In this document: positions 36,697 through 48,267 of the stretch, piece after piece
Numbering within the stretch: position 1 is the stretch's first letter
How the letters are laid out: the number at the start of each line of letters is the position of its first letter
NCBI RefSeq assembly: GCF_000182925.2
Contig: NC_026505.1
Location: forward strand, 4,030,001-4,094,000
Direction of reading: 5' to 3'
From: Neurospora crassa OR74A
Taxonomy: Eukaryota; Ascomycota; Sordariomycetes; Sordariales; Sordariaceae
DNA length: 64,000 nt
Translations under genes and position numbers: made by a program
Notes under the pieces: model-generated
Databases searched by the model: none
The model's input: only the letters and a program-made list of their open reading frames with translations
What the model was told of the DNA's origin: nothing

Positions 36697-37633
36697 ATGG
36701 AGTCCCTACTATCGCTCGCTTTCGACAACCTCTCGGCCTTTGAGCCGGCAAAGATCAAGAAGGGTCTAAAACAGGTCGAGGGCTTGCTCGCCCAGATATG
36801 CTTATCGGGCCCGGCCAAGAGGGAGCTAGATGCGGCTGCGGCCGGGGAACAACCACAACTACAGCGCAAGGGCCTAGGCGACCTTGCTGGCGACCCAGCG
36901 TTTCGCGAGTTCTTCAAGTTGCAAGAGGGTTTCGAATGGAACGTCGCCCAGCGGCTGCTCACAACGCTCGATTTTTTGGTGGCCCGAGGCGGCGATGGGC
37001 AGTATGACTTGCTTATCCTCAATGCTCTGGACCTGATCCAGGGTGTTCTCCTTCTGCATCCACCCAGCAAGGTGCTCTTTTCGAGGGCTGCGCACATGAA
37101 CGTAAGTTGACGAGCAACAAACACAAAAGAAAGCCATCATGAACTTTGCTTAACCTATGCTCCCCATAATACAGCTCCTTCTCGACCTGATAGAACCCGT
37201 CAACACCCCTGCCATCCAATGCGCAACCATCATCACCCTTGTCGTCGCCCTCCTCGATTCACCCGCCAACGTGCGCGTCTTTGAGCGTCTTGACGGTCTT
37301 CTGACCGTTGCGTCCCTTTTCAAAAGCAGAGAAACCGGCCGCGAAGTCAAGTTCCGCTTGACCGAGTTCCTATATTTCTATCTCACCCCCGAAGCTCCAT
37401 CTGCATCAATGGCGTCTTCACCAGTATTACCGTCAACACCCACATCACCGACAAGGGACAGGGCTGGTAGCGATACAGCTAGTCAGCAAGGCAGAGGGAG
37501 CAAGGCCAACGGAGGCGTCACGCTGTCGGTAGATGTCAAGAAGAGAAAGCTTGATCAACATCTCCCCGGGGTCGTTGATGCCTTGCTGAGGGACTTGGAT
37601 CGGTATAAGCCGTTTGGGGGTGTGTTGAGCTGA
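36697..37633 (+). CDS. cdc14: Cdc14, septation initiation network component
   Basis: Fission-yeast-type Cdc14, the partner of the Sid1 kinase in the septation initiation network at the spindle pole body; it is unrelated to the Cdc14 phosphatase. Two exons, 36697-37101 and 37175-37633, are joined by a 73-nt intron (GTAAGT...TTAAC...ACAG), giving 287 residues. The N-terminus MESLLSLAFDNLSAFEPAKI and the conserved second-exon region (residues about 136-205: LLLDLIEPVNTPAIQCATI, NVRVFERLDGL, VKFRLTEFLYFYL) match the family. A Ser/Thr/Pro-rich insert (about 207-245) precedes a basic C-terminal tail KKRKLDQHLPGVVDALL. It converges with the minus-strand Pex24-family gene. No defects are seen. Confidence 0.88.
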
Positions 37634-38267
37634 GTGGTTGGTTGTTGTCGACCTTTCACGAGTCTTTTTTTTTTTTTTTTTTTTTTTTTTTTCCCTTTCA
37701 CTTTTTACTCTTCTTCATTTTCTTTTCTTCATTGGTTTGCCTTCTTATTATCGGTTTGGCTGGTACAGCGTAGCGTTTGATACCTTGCGTGAAATGGATT
37801 TGGGAGACGATGGGGTTGTGCGATCTGGCTGTCAGGGAATTCAAGGGACGATTGGCTTATATCTATCTTTCTGCGAGGTGATGGATGCTCTTGGTATCTC
37901 CTGGGATGATACCACTGGGCCAAAGAGAGAAAACACGATTAAATGTCAGGGCTTACTTATTATACCTATACCTTATTGTGTTGTATTAGTATGGTAATGT
38001 TTTTACATGTTGGTAGGGGCAAAGGCGGGTGGTCAAGGGACTTGTTGCCTTGCGGAAAAGGGGCGGCTTTGTAAAAAGGCTGGTCACAAGGAAGAACACA
38101 CTGGGCATTTCTGGTGGAATACAATATACCCCTTCCGCATGTTCAAGCTGTTTGACAAGCTATAGCGCAGTGAAGCCAAGGTCCATCATCTCAGGTCCAT
38201 CAATCCAGTCGTTCCTATAGTCATTACAACCAGCAGCCGCAAAGGGGACCCACCAAGACGACCACCA
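37634..38267. other. Convergent 3' intergenic region
   Basis: Shared 3' region of cdc14 (+) and the Pex24-family gene (-). It starts with a 28-base T run (37665-37692) shortly after the cdc14 stop. No coding frame is convincing. Confidence 0.5.
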
Positions 38268-39919
38268 CTAATTGGACGCTGCATTGACATTCTTCCTCTT
38301 CACCATCCTTACCCACCTTCGCCTCCGCCAACTTCCCCTCCGACCCATTCCCTCCTCCCCTTCCTCCCAACTGATCGTGGGTCCAATCTTGGGCGTATAC
38401 CGACTCTGATCTTGACTCCTGACCGGTGTCTCGTAATCCCCATCCCCCAACGCCGCCCCCAGGTCACCATTGTCACTGCCATTCACGCCATTCTCATGCT
38501 CATTATAAATATCATACACCCACCTCTCCCCTTCCGTCTCGACCTCAACCCCAGTGATAATCCGTTCTTCCACCCACTCCCTGCTCCAGAGATCCAACGC
38601 CCACTTCTTCCCGCTCCACTCCCACCCCTCAGGCGGCAACACATCCTCAAAGAAGCGCGTCCCCGTCGGCCGGTCGCCCGCAATCCGCGCCGCAGATAGG
38701 GGGTCGTACGGCGACGGGCTGAATAGCCACGGCTCCCACTCACCGCTGGTATCGCTGAGGCGCTGCAGCTCAAAGATCTCCACCTCGCGCGTCTCCGGTG
38801 CGTCGTCCAGGATGATATCCGAGCGGACCCAGGCGTCGAAGGCGCGTTCGGCTGCTAACGATGAATCAGGGCTGGGGCCGGGCGGATGGTTCTGTATCTG
38901 TTCCAGTTTCTTGTCGTTGTCGTGCACGGCCTGCGCCGTCGCGCTCGGTTCTTTTTCTCCTCCTAGATACTGCGCCTGCCACTCACCAATCAGTCGGGAA
39001 ACGGTGGGGTGGTTGGACGAGATGGCGAGCCAGCCAGCGACCAGACAGATATAGCGCCAGGGAATCAGGTGGGCGGTGACGGTCATGAGGGCGCACGCGC
39101 CGCAGAGCAAAACGAAAATGGCGGACGACAAAGCCTCGTCCGAGAAGTTGGTTTTGGGGACCACCAAGGCAATGATCTTGTCGTGGGCGACGCTGTAGTC
39201 GTCCATAACGTTCTGCAAGTCGCCAAGGTTGCGGAAGAAGTCGCGCGACAGCTCCTTGGTCGGCTTGAACGTGCGCGCGGGTGCCAGGGGCGGGCCGCGA
39301 GGAGAGTAGCCCAGGTTGCGCACCGCGTGCGCTTCGGAGGAGGAGGCGGGGGCTGGGTGTCGTGCGATGAAGGAGGGGACGAAGATGCCGAATAAGGCGA
39401 TGGCGAGCGGGAGAACGAAGATCAAGTAGGGGTCTAGGCAGACAAAGGTGTACACGGCTAGGAGGGACAAGGTGTGCGTGGGCCGTCGCCATGACAACAC
39501 GCGCAAGGCTTTGGCTTGGAATTTGAAGACAACCCCGATACGCGCGTTGAAACGTCGAAAGTTGTTGGACATGGCGCCTACCGTGAAGCCCGGCCGTTCG
39601 CCGAAGGCCGAGGGTTCGTTGGCCCCGCCGGGCTCGCCGCTGCCATGAGGCTGGCCATCGTCTACGGGGATGACTTGGGCGAGGAGTCTGGTTTGTACTC
39701 AGATTAGTAACCACAGTACTGGTAAAAAGTTGAGCTAGAGAGCAAGTACTTCTCCAGGAGCTTGTCTTGCAAGTTGGCTGCCTTGAGAATTCCCTGTCGC
39801 AATGTCCGGGCCGTGGTGGTCGAGTCGGTGCCGGAGCCGGAGCCCTGTTGGCCGTCATCCTCCTCCTGGATCGAGGCGTCATCCCCCTGACCGAGAAAGG
39901 CAGCAGCTAAATCGTCCAT
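38268..39919 (-). CDS. Pex24-domain peroxin (Pex23/24/28-32 family), membrane protein
   Basis: Membrane protein of the family that controls peroxisome size and number and, in yeasts, ER-peroxisome contacts. Two exons on the minus strand, 39919-39750 and 39687-38268, give 529 residues. The 62-nt intron (39749-39688) has GTACTT, a TTACTAAT branch site and CAG; splicing restores a conserved LLEKLLAQVIPVDDG segment. An acidic N-terminus is followed by hydrophobic segments at about 129-165 and 244-285. A dysferlin-like region lies at about 357-445 (EIFELQRL, GEWEPWLFSP, GWEWSGKKWALDLWSREW, ERWVYDI), and the tail is very basic (RRGSWRRRRWVRMVKRK). The simple frame beginning at MSNNF (residue 96) would miss exon 1. 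Which paralogue it is cannot be settled here. Confidence 0.85.
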
Positions 39920-42523
39920 GGCTAGATATCACAGCGGTTTTGGCCCGTTATGATTTCGAGGATCTCATTTTCCTCCTCAACTGGCGGAAGCCAACGGCTC
40001 TCAAGTGTAAATGTTCCACCTTCGTCTCTTCTGGGGTCGCTTAATCACATGCACCAGTCAGACTGGATTCGTTGCAGCTTGAGGGGAAGAAGGGAAATTC
40101 AAGGGCTATGAATGGGCTGGTCAAGAAGGGCGCAAGCGTAGGGTTGGATGTATAGTATGCGACGATGATGATGATGATGACGGAATGCCGTGCGAGGTGA
40201 GTGAGGAGCTAGGTATGCATCCACCGGTATGCGAACTGCAGGGGTGATATCGCTGTTGTCATCTGCTAACGCAGCCTCGTGAAGCAGGCGTCGCTAATTG
40301 GGCCATTATAGTATAACATCCCCACCATACTGAGGCGCAAAGGCGAAGCATCCTGGGTTTAATCAGAGCGTTTGTTAGTGCTTGCAGCAATCCTTAACAG
40401 GCCAGACTTGCGCTCGGGGACGTTCGTCCATGGACAGAAGAACCTCTGAGCCATACATAAACGGGATCCAATCCCTTGGTCTGGCAGATGTTTTGACCAA
40501 TCTTGCAACCTACCCTATCTGGGGTGACGCTGCCTGTGGCAGACACGAGACGTCATTTTCACCCGTGTTCTCTGGCAAACCCTAGAAACTCAAGGTGAGA
40601 TATCATTTGTCGGCGGCGCAAGCTGTGATCACCCAGGACGATGACACAGACAGACTTCTCAACGGTATTTGACGACAGTAAGGCATTGGAGGTGGGTGTG
40701 GGTGTGAGGTAAAAGGGACGGACCCTGCGTAGAATTAGTTCAAGCTTTCATCACTCCCGGTTCCTGGGAGCAACCCATCCCTTTGGAGCTCGATATGGAA
40801 AAGAAGAAGAAAACGTGATCACGGATTGATAAGTACTTGCCCCGCATCAAACAGCCTTGGGATCTTGAGGCTTTCGCTGCGATCACATCTCGATCGTGCG
40901 GGCTTCAGCCAAGCCGGAAGGGGACTCCGTTGTGGTCCTCGTTGGCATCAAGATCAAGGGGTTTGCTGTACAGATCAACCCTTGAAGGTTTGTTAGCGCG
41001 AGACTTGCAGCGTCTTCGAACAAGGGAGAGAATATCTATATAGACTTTTGGCCCTCCTATTGGCCTAAACCACGCCAGAACATGCACCAAAAGTTGACAC
41101 CATTCACAGCGGGTGCTATTCAGGTCAGAAATACCACCTCACCAGCCTGAAAATGATGAAAAAGCGCTCTTCAAGTACCGAGCTAGCGAGTTTTCTAGGG
41201 GTGATGTGATGTGTACGGACGTCCATGTCACATTCGCATATTGTTTTCTACTCAAACCGTGCCAACATCTTGTCCGTTCTACACACATCAATGGCATCGA
41301 CACGAGTCGTGAAAGGCGTTTTGTGACCGTGAACGGCGATATCAAAAGAGGTTCGTAGAAAACAGAAAACAGAAATGAAACGGGGACAACCCTGCCGTTT
41401 CAAGCTACCAAAACCCCATTCTGTCAAATCTAGATTCAATGTACCACGTAGTTCGGCATTGACGTTCATCTGCCGGATGAGATTGAAAATTACTCGGGCC
41501 TACAGCAAGGTGAGGGGACCTTGCATGTTATGTGTCCATGGTTCTTGAGGCAGAAGTAGACTTTTCCCCCTCAAACGTATTATTTTTGAGTTCAAGCAAG
41601 GACAAATAAACTACACTACACGGTTGACGCAAGGGAGCAATGAGTACCAAAACCAATACGACTTCTTGTTAATGGCGGTTCCAGGAGCCTCAACGTCGAC
41701 GCTGCTCTCCAGGAACCACTTGTATTTCCAAAACAAAGAGGATAGGCAAATGTTATTGGCTATCCGGAAGCACAATTGTTGTTGCTCGTCCTGGCCACGA
41801 CTCTTCACTAATATCGCCGCCGCCAGGATCCCCCTTGGAACAACACCTCAAATTTGAGTGTACCTGAACTGGCTCCCGTGTTGGTCTTGGCGTCCCCGTC
41901 ATCTTTCAGACGACAGTCTGCCGAGAGCGTCGTGCATTGGGATTCCCAAAGTCTTTGAATGCGAACGAGAAGTTGGGAGATTTGTGACCGTTCTACTCCA
42001 GGCGCAGGGGCACTTTCGTTTCTCCTATCTCTGTTGAAATGATTGTGGATGCCGTTTGAGGGTGGATATTTAGGGCCCTGCGGGGAGAAAGAGGGGAAGG
42101 CGTTGGGTTAGATCGATGCATATGTACATCTTGGGTTTCCATCCGTTGTTCTGAATGAGGAGTTCCTGTCCCGCTTCGGCTGATTCTCCTTTTTCTCTTC
42201 TTTTTTTTTCCCCCTTCCTGCGACTTTCGGTCCCCACAAAAACATTCCCCTGAGCAGTTGCTGAGCTGGAGCAAGCTCAATTCACCAAGCGCGGGTAGCG
42301 ACAAGGGCAAAGCATGTTCTAGGGCATTTTGTTCGTTTCTACCAACCGTGGCCCATACACGCACCTACCCAAGCAGTTCACGCATGGCGAGTTACGCAGC
42401 AGCGGCACCACAGGGACTTGAGTCCTTCATAGTGTCAGGTATGTTGCGCTGTAAATAAGGTGGAGGCTTCTTGCAGCTGGTTGACCCGGTGGCCGATGCC
42501 TGCCAATGTCCCAACTGCTGTCT

Positions 42524-42539
42524 ACCTACCTAGGTAGGT
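42524..42539. repeat. 16-bp perfect palindrome of the CCTA/TAGG type
   Basis: ACCTACCTAGGTAGGT. Related CCTA runs recur in the intergenic regions at about 49800, 55345, 60455-60500 and 62155. This motif is familiar from intergenic DNA of several Sordariomycetes; its function is unknown. Confidence 0.7.
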
Positions 42540-43212
42540 CAGAATATTTAGTGGCTGCTTCATGAAGGTGACTGCCACCTGCCGGCCAGCAGCCGCTTGA
42601 TGTCACGGCACAGGTTCTTGATGTTCCATGTTGTTCAACGGAATGTTGTCAGGCGGGGCTAAGTACAGACAGTGATGGCCATCCTGCCCGCTATCCCATC
42701 CCAAGTCGTCAAGGGCGGAGAACCTCAAGGGAATCACACACTTGCGCTGAACTGCATCCAGTCGACACCATGGGAAGGACCATGTCCAGTGCCTTACGTG
42801 CCGTGTCTGTGGTGCGCTTCCAATGAGGTCGGGTCAGGTCCTGCCCTACCTACCTGGCTGTTAGAGCGCACCCCCGGCAAGGCGAAACCAGGCTAGTCCG
42901 TAGAGAATGGTGTAGCGGCCCGGTAGCACCACACAGCACAGAGGGCAGAAATCCTTGCCAGGTCATTAGCACAGGCCCCAGGGCAAGCAAGGCAACAAAA
43001 CCAATTTTCCACTTTGTCTTCCATCCCATTGTTGCTGAGGTCCCCATTGCTAGTACTGTTCATCTCCCCATCAAACAACTCGAAGCGAACGACGGCCGGC
43101 TGCTGTGTCTCGAACACGCTCGACGGCGGCGACGACGACTTCCACCGCGTCCTCGGAATGAGGTAGCCTCGATATCCTTCTCAGCTCCTTGGCCGGACTG
43201 AGCCCTTTGACG

Positions 43213-43260
43213 AAAGAGAGACAGTGAGAGAGAGAGAGGAAGAAAGAAAGAAAGAGAGAC
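43213..43260. repeat. AG/AAAG purine microsatellite
   Basis: GAGAGAGAGAG followed by GAAAGAAAGAAAG. It lies upstream of pom1 and may be part of its promoter or leader. Confidence 0.8.
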
Positions 43261-43850
43261 AGTCTCGCTGATCTGGGCAATGGTAGAGCCCTCTCGCGCC
43301 GTCCTCCCACCCACACCCGCATTGGCTGTCGACGACTTGGACCTAGGCTCGACGTCGAATCGACGACTCGAACCGCAAAGGACAGGATTCCTCAACAGCA
43401 GTGGAGAGAACTGAAGCGAACGCACCAACCATCTGAATCCCAAAAGAGTGGAACAAACACCATTATCACCACCGTCCACCGCACCACGACAAAGCGCCAT
43501 AATATTCCGTACCGCCGCCCTTAACGCCTACACGCACGCTGCCCTGCTGCTGCACGCCGCACGCTGCACGCCGGCCAAGAAAAGGTACTAAAACTCTGAA
43601 GCAGACAGACCGCCTCGCGATCCTGTCGCCGGTCTGCCGGTCTCGCCTTGCCTTGCCTTGTCCCCCCCGTCAGCACTCAGCACTCAGCCCTTTCCTAGCA
43701 CGAGCAAGAGGCTCCGTCCCGTTCCCTGTTGTGGTCGCGGTTGCCGTATGCCGTATACCGCGGCCCTGTCGTCCTGACGTCTCCGCTCATTGAGGCCCGC
43801 CTCGCGCTGCGTGACTCCATAACCACCGGCCACACGGCTCCATTCCCTCC

Positions 43851-46800
43851 ATGAACAATAGGGAGCGGCACGTTCCCGCTGGCCCCAGAGGGGAAACCCA
43901 GTCACCCACCAGGTTGTTCCCGTTCTTGTCCTCATCTTCCCAAGTGCTACTCTCTTTTGCATCGCGCCCAGTGGTGGCTCCCGCCGCAAGTTCCTTCCGT
44001 GTTTTTGATCCAGGCCAGCTAACATTGGCTCGTCTTTTCTGCACAGGCGCAAGGAAAACTCCAGTCCCTTCAAAATTAACGCTTTCCGTCGACCTACCGA
44101 GGATCCTCCGATGCTGAGCGCCTCCTCGTCCAACAACCATTCATTGTTCTCCTTTGGCAGCCGGAATGGTAACGAAGACGGATCATCGACAAATACAGCA
44201 TTCGAATTCTTGCCCTCGGTGAGCTTCGACGATCTTCAGAGCAGCCTCGAGTTGGCCCACTACTCAACACCACCTGGTCAAAATTCTTCACCCGAAAGCA
44301 TGGGGAGCCATTCCGACATTTCCATCAATGCCACCGGCGCGAGAGTCGCGGTCCAGCAGCCGGCCCCGACGCGGACCGCCAGAAGCGGGTCAATTTTGAG
44401 AAGACCCAGTATAACCAATGGCACAAGTAGACAGGCAGGCTTAGGAACAACAGCATCCAACACTTCGGGTGTTACGACTCCTACCGCTCCGGCCGCCATC
44501 CGCACCCGTCGTCCGAACCACTACCCCCCAGTTTCAAGTACGAACAATACGATGAAAGCTCCCAGGCGGTCGGCTGGATCTGACGTGCTCGGTAACTCGG
44601 ATGCGGAGGCACGAAGACGAAGGCCAAGTGTCGCCTCACTCGGGGAGCGAAATGGAACAGAGCCGGTTCGCACGTCAGTGTCCGTAGACGGAGGGCCCCG
44701 TCCCATGCCCGAGTCAACGCGAACTTCCAAGGCGAGATCTGTGCAACCACCGCCCCGGGGCAGCGATGGTGCTACACTAGCCCACGACTTGAGCGCCCTT
44801 AGCTTGGGTTCCGGTAGCTCACCTGTGACATTTCCACGCTCCCCGAAGACTGCGGTCAAGGCGCCAGTTCCATCCTCGACCAAGAGGATATCTGTTATGC
44901 CTGGTGTTCCTCATACTTCACATGCAACAGGCTTAGGTGCCAGGACGGTCAGCCCGACGGATACGAAATTGATGAAGCGGATGTCCCATAACCAACCCTC
45001 CCAAGCGCCAGCTCCAGTGCCAACAGCTCCGATGCCATTAGCTACATCACGTCCTTCGTCTCGTTCTCCATCCATGTTGCCGCGCAAGATCCCAACGCCA
45101 GCTTCCTCTCGGACTACCCCGGACGTGAGCATCAGAAAATCCTACAGCTCGGGTCTTTCGGCTGCGTCAGCAAATAGCTATAATACCGTACGATCATCGA
45201 CTGGCTCTATGCAACCGCGTGTCCCGCAAAGCGGCAACACTAGGCTACCTGCTCCCAAGGGTGTGCCTCCGCAGAATACGGCGAACGGCGAGGAAGAGGA
45301 AGAGGTCCCCCCAGTTCCAGCAATACCAAAGCTGTACGACTCGCCCGGGGAACTGTCGTTTTTGGACAAGCGCAAGTCCAATAGAGCATTTGATACGAGT
45401 AGCATCAATAGCACTTCTACAGGGAGCGTATCTGGGGCACAGCTGACTGACCCACCGCCTGCTAAGCTGCACCGCAAACCGAGCCAACGAAAGTCCGTAC
45501 ACACTTCGACTGTGGATAAGAAGTCCTCTTCCGCAAACTCAAAGAAAAACCTGCAGCCTCTTCGTCTGCCCCCTCTTGCTCTAGGACCGTTGAGCACTAC
45601 AACTGCTGCCAAAATTGCGGCGCTTCAGGAGCAGAATGCATCAGACAGGAGTCTTTCTCCTCCTCCTGGCAGGCAGATTGCAAAGACGCCGTCGACGCCC
45701 ATGACCGCGTCAAGAAGCGCCTACTTCACCACAACACGAAATGAGGATAAGCCTACAGTGCAGCATCTCAGGAGTACAAGCACAATTAATCGAGGAAAGG
45801 GCGGTAGTATGGACTCCTACAGCTCAAACGAGTCAATGGGGGGAGTGGTGTCGAATGTGATGCCACAGTCAGGGATGTCGCCATATATTTTGTCTTCTGC
45901 GGTAAAGGGGGGGAATCAGGAGTCGACATACTCCAATCGACCAAAAACAGGGGATCCCGATGCATCTGTTCCAACCCAGAAACCCTCTGGACCGCGAGCC
46001 CCGAAGCCTGCTGCCGCAAAGTCATCAACCGCGAAATCACCCCCACCTCCCACTGACCCGGAAGAGCCACCGACTCCATCGTCAATTGGCACCTCTATCA
46101 GACGGAAATTGAGTCTATCATGGAAACGAAGTGCATCCAAGAACGGCAACAATCGGCCTGAAAAGGTGGATTCAAGCAGTGTCAGACATGATTCTATGCC
46201 ACCCCCAAGGATCCCGATATCGGCAACTTTGGGTAGCATGCCTTCAACCACGAAAGCCCCAAGCCCGACGCCTTCATCAAAATCGAATGGAACCGGGACA
46301 TACTTGGAGTCTAGGAGACGGAAGAGCTCAGCCTCGAGCCTCAATGCCATTGTTGCAGGGGACCGTCATCGTGGCGAGGCGGCGGCAGGCAAGAAGGAAT
46401 CTAGTCTAGACACGGTGGCAGAGCGATCGATTCATACGTATAGCTCGGCGCAAAAGATTCTCAAGCCGAAGAGTTCAGGTGCGACTCTGAGCCAACCCCG
46501 TGACGTCTGGACGGCCGATCTCGACAAGGATGATATGGTGGCCGAGGAAGAGATGAAGAAACTCGGGTCGCGGCGTAAGGAAACGGAAATGGCGGCTCGG
46601 ACGCTCGATGCCTTGCGCAAGCGTGCAACTGCCAAGGAACGCGTTGGTCCTCAGGAAGCCCTCAGGATTGCCGTTCTAAACATTTACGAACGCGGCGAAA
46701 TTGTGGATTACAAGGACGTCTACTTCTGCGGTACTCAGAATGCGGCCAAGGTCGTTGGTAACGTTCAATCGGACCTTCCCAACTTTGGGTACGATGATGA

Positions 46801-48267
46801 GCGAGGAGACTACTCGATTATTATCGGCGATCATCTTGCATACAGATATGAAATCATTGATGTTCTTGGAAAGGGTAGCTTCGGGCAGGTTGTTCGATGC
46901 ATCGATCATAAGACTGGCGTCCTTGTGGCCGTCAAAATCATCCGAAACAAGAAGCGGTTCCACCAGCAGGCTCTTGTGGAAGTCAATATCCTGCAGAAGC
47001 TTCGCGAATGGGTAAGTTTCTTGTCGAAGATTCATCCTAACCTTACTTCTTTGTTCGCTAACAAGTAAATTTCCAGGACCCCAAGAATAAGCACAGCATG
47101 GTGAATTTCACCCACAGCTTCTATTTCCGTGGGCATCTCTGCATTTCCACCGAATTACTTGATATGAATCTTTACGAGTTTATCAAGTCCAACGCTTTCC
47201 GGGGCTTCTCTCTCAAGTTGATTCGGCGGTTCACTAAACAAATGCTCAGCTCACTGCTTCTGCTCAAGCAGCACAAGGTTATTCATTGCGACTTGAAGCC
47301 AGAAAACATCCTTCTGCGACACCCTCTACACTCGGAGATCAAGGTCATTGATTTTGGTTCCAGCTGTTTCGAAAACGAGAAGGTTTATACTTACATTCAG
47401 TCACGCTTTTACCGATCCCCCGAGGTTATCCTGGGTATGACCTATGGCCTTCCCATTGATATGTGGTCGCTGGGCTGCATTCTGGCGGAACTCTTCACTG
47501 GAGTTCCCATTTTCCCTGGCGAGAACGAGCAGGAACAGCTGGCATGCATCATGGAAGTATTCGGGCCTCCGGAGAAGCACCTCATTGAAAAGTCAACACG
47601 CAAGAAACTCTTCTTCGATAGCTCTGGCAAGCCGCGTCTTACCGTCTCCTCGAAGGGCCGCCGCCGCCGCCCCTCTTCCAAGACCTTGCAGCAGGTTCTC
47701 AAGTGCGATGATCAACCATTCTTGGATTTCATTGCTCGATGCCTCAGGTGGGATCCGGATAGAAGAATGAAGCCCGAAGAAGCCGTACGACATGAGTTCA
47801 TCACCGGACAAAAGACTCCGCCCTCGTCTTCCATGCCAGTGCCACGCCTTGCATCGACGCGGGAATCATCCCCAAGCAAGCGTGTACAGAATCTGAACGG
47901 AGGACCTCGCCCGCTGCCGGAGCCGCCGGCCGCCGCTGTCACCACCAGAACCTCACTACGGTCAGGAGTTGTCAGTTCTGGTATGCCTCAGGGTCCTTTA
48001 AAACCCACTCTTGCTAGTGGTATGTTGCCTTCCTCCCGTAAGGTCTCTGGCGTGACGGCTTCGGCTAGTGGGGCAACGTCTGGCGTGAAAAGAGCAAGTG
48101 GAGGTACAACTGGCTCAACAGCTGGCGGTTTCAACTCCGGAAATGTTGGTTCCAATGGGAGCAGTCTACCGCGAGCGGCGATTCGTACCACGAGTGCCCG
48201 GCAGCAACAGCAACAAGATCTCGCAGCCGCAGGGGCCACAGCAGCCATGATGAGCCGCAGGGCCTAG
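43851..48267 (+). CDS. pom1: DYRK-family protein kinase, Pom1-like
   Basis: Ser/Thr kinase of the DYRK family; in fission yeast Pom1 forms cell-end gradients that control division site and mitotic entry. My model has three exons: 43851-43912, 44047-47011 and 47077-48267 (1405 residues). The second intron (47012-47076, GTAAGT...GCTAAC...CCAG) is clear. The first (43913-44046) has a good GCTAAC and TTTTCTGCACAG but a weak donor GTTGTT; it keeps phase and yields RRKENSSPFKINAF before the ATG at 44111, which is the start in a simpler model (1363 residues). A long disordered Ser/Pro-rich N-terminal region precedes a DYRK-homology box (NFGYDDERGDYSI, about 930-942). The kinase domain spans about 955-1253: GKGSFG, catalytic Lys984 in VAVKII, HCDLKPEN with Asp1081, DFG, and the YTYIQSRFYRSPE activation loop (Tyr1113/Tyr1115). 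A low-complexity tail follows. Confidence 0.85.

Larger units (their letters stand above)
39920..43850. other. Intergenic region, no supported gene
   Basis: About 3.9 kb between the divergent Pex24-family and pom1 genes. Open frames are short, on both strands and without family features. Visible items are a GATGAT microsatellite near 40165, a 16-bp perfect palindrome at 42524, and an AG/AAAG-rich tract at 43213-43260. The last kilobase is CT/GC-rich and probably holds the pom1 promoter and leader. Confidence 0.45.

Noticed and set aside
39688-39719. A 32-nt intron in the Pex24-family gene using the donor closest to the branch site
   Set aside because: Too short for a fungal intron; the 62-nt intron with the upstream GTACTT donor restores the conserved LLEKLLAQVIP segment.
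38983-39882. Minus-strand frame of 299 codons overlapping the Pex24-family gene
   Set aside because: It is an Arg/Pro-rich shadow frame of the real gene, which has conserved segments, splice sites and membrane helices in its own frame.
43060-43500. Minus-strand frame of 146 codons upstream of pom1
   Set aside because: It runs through an AG microsatellite and Arg-rich low complexity, has no conserved motif and lies opposite the probable pom1 leader.
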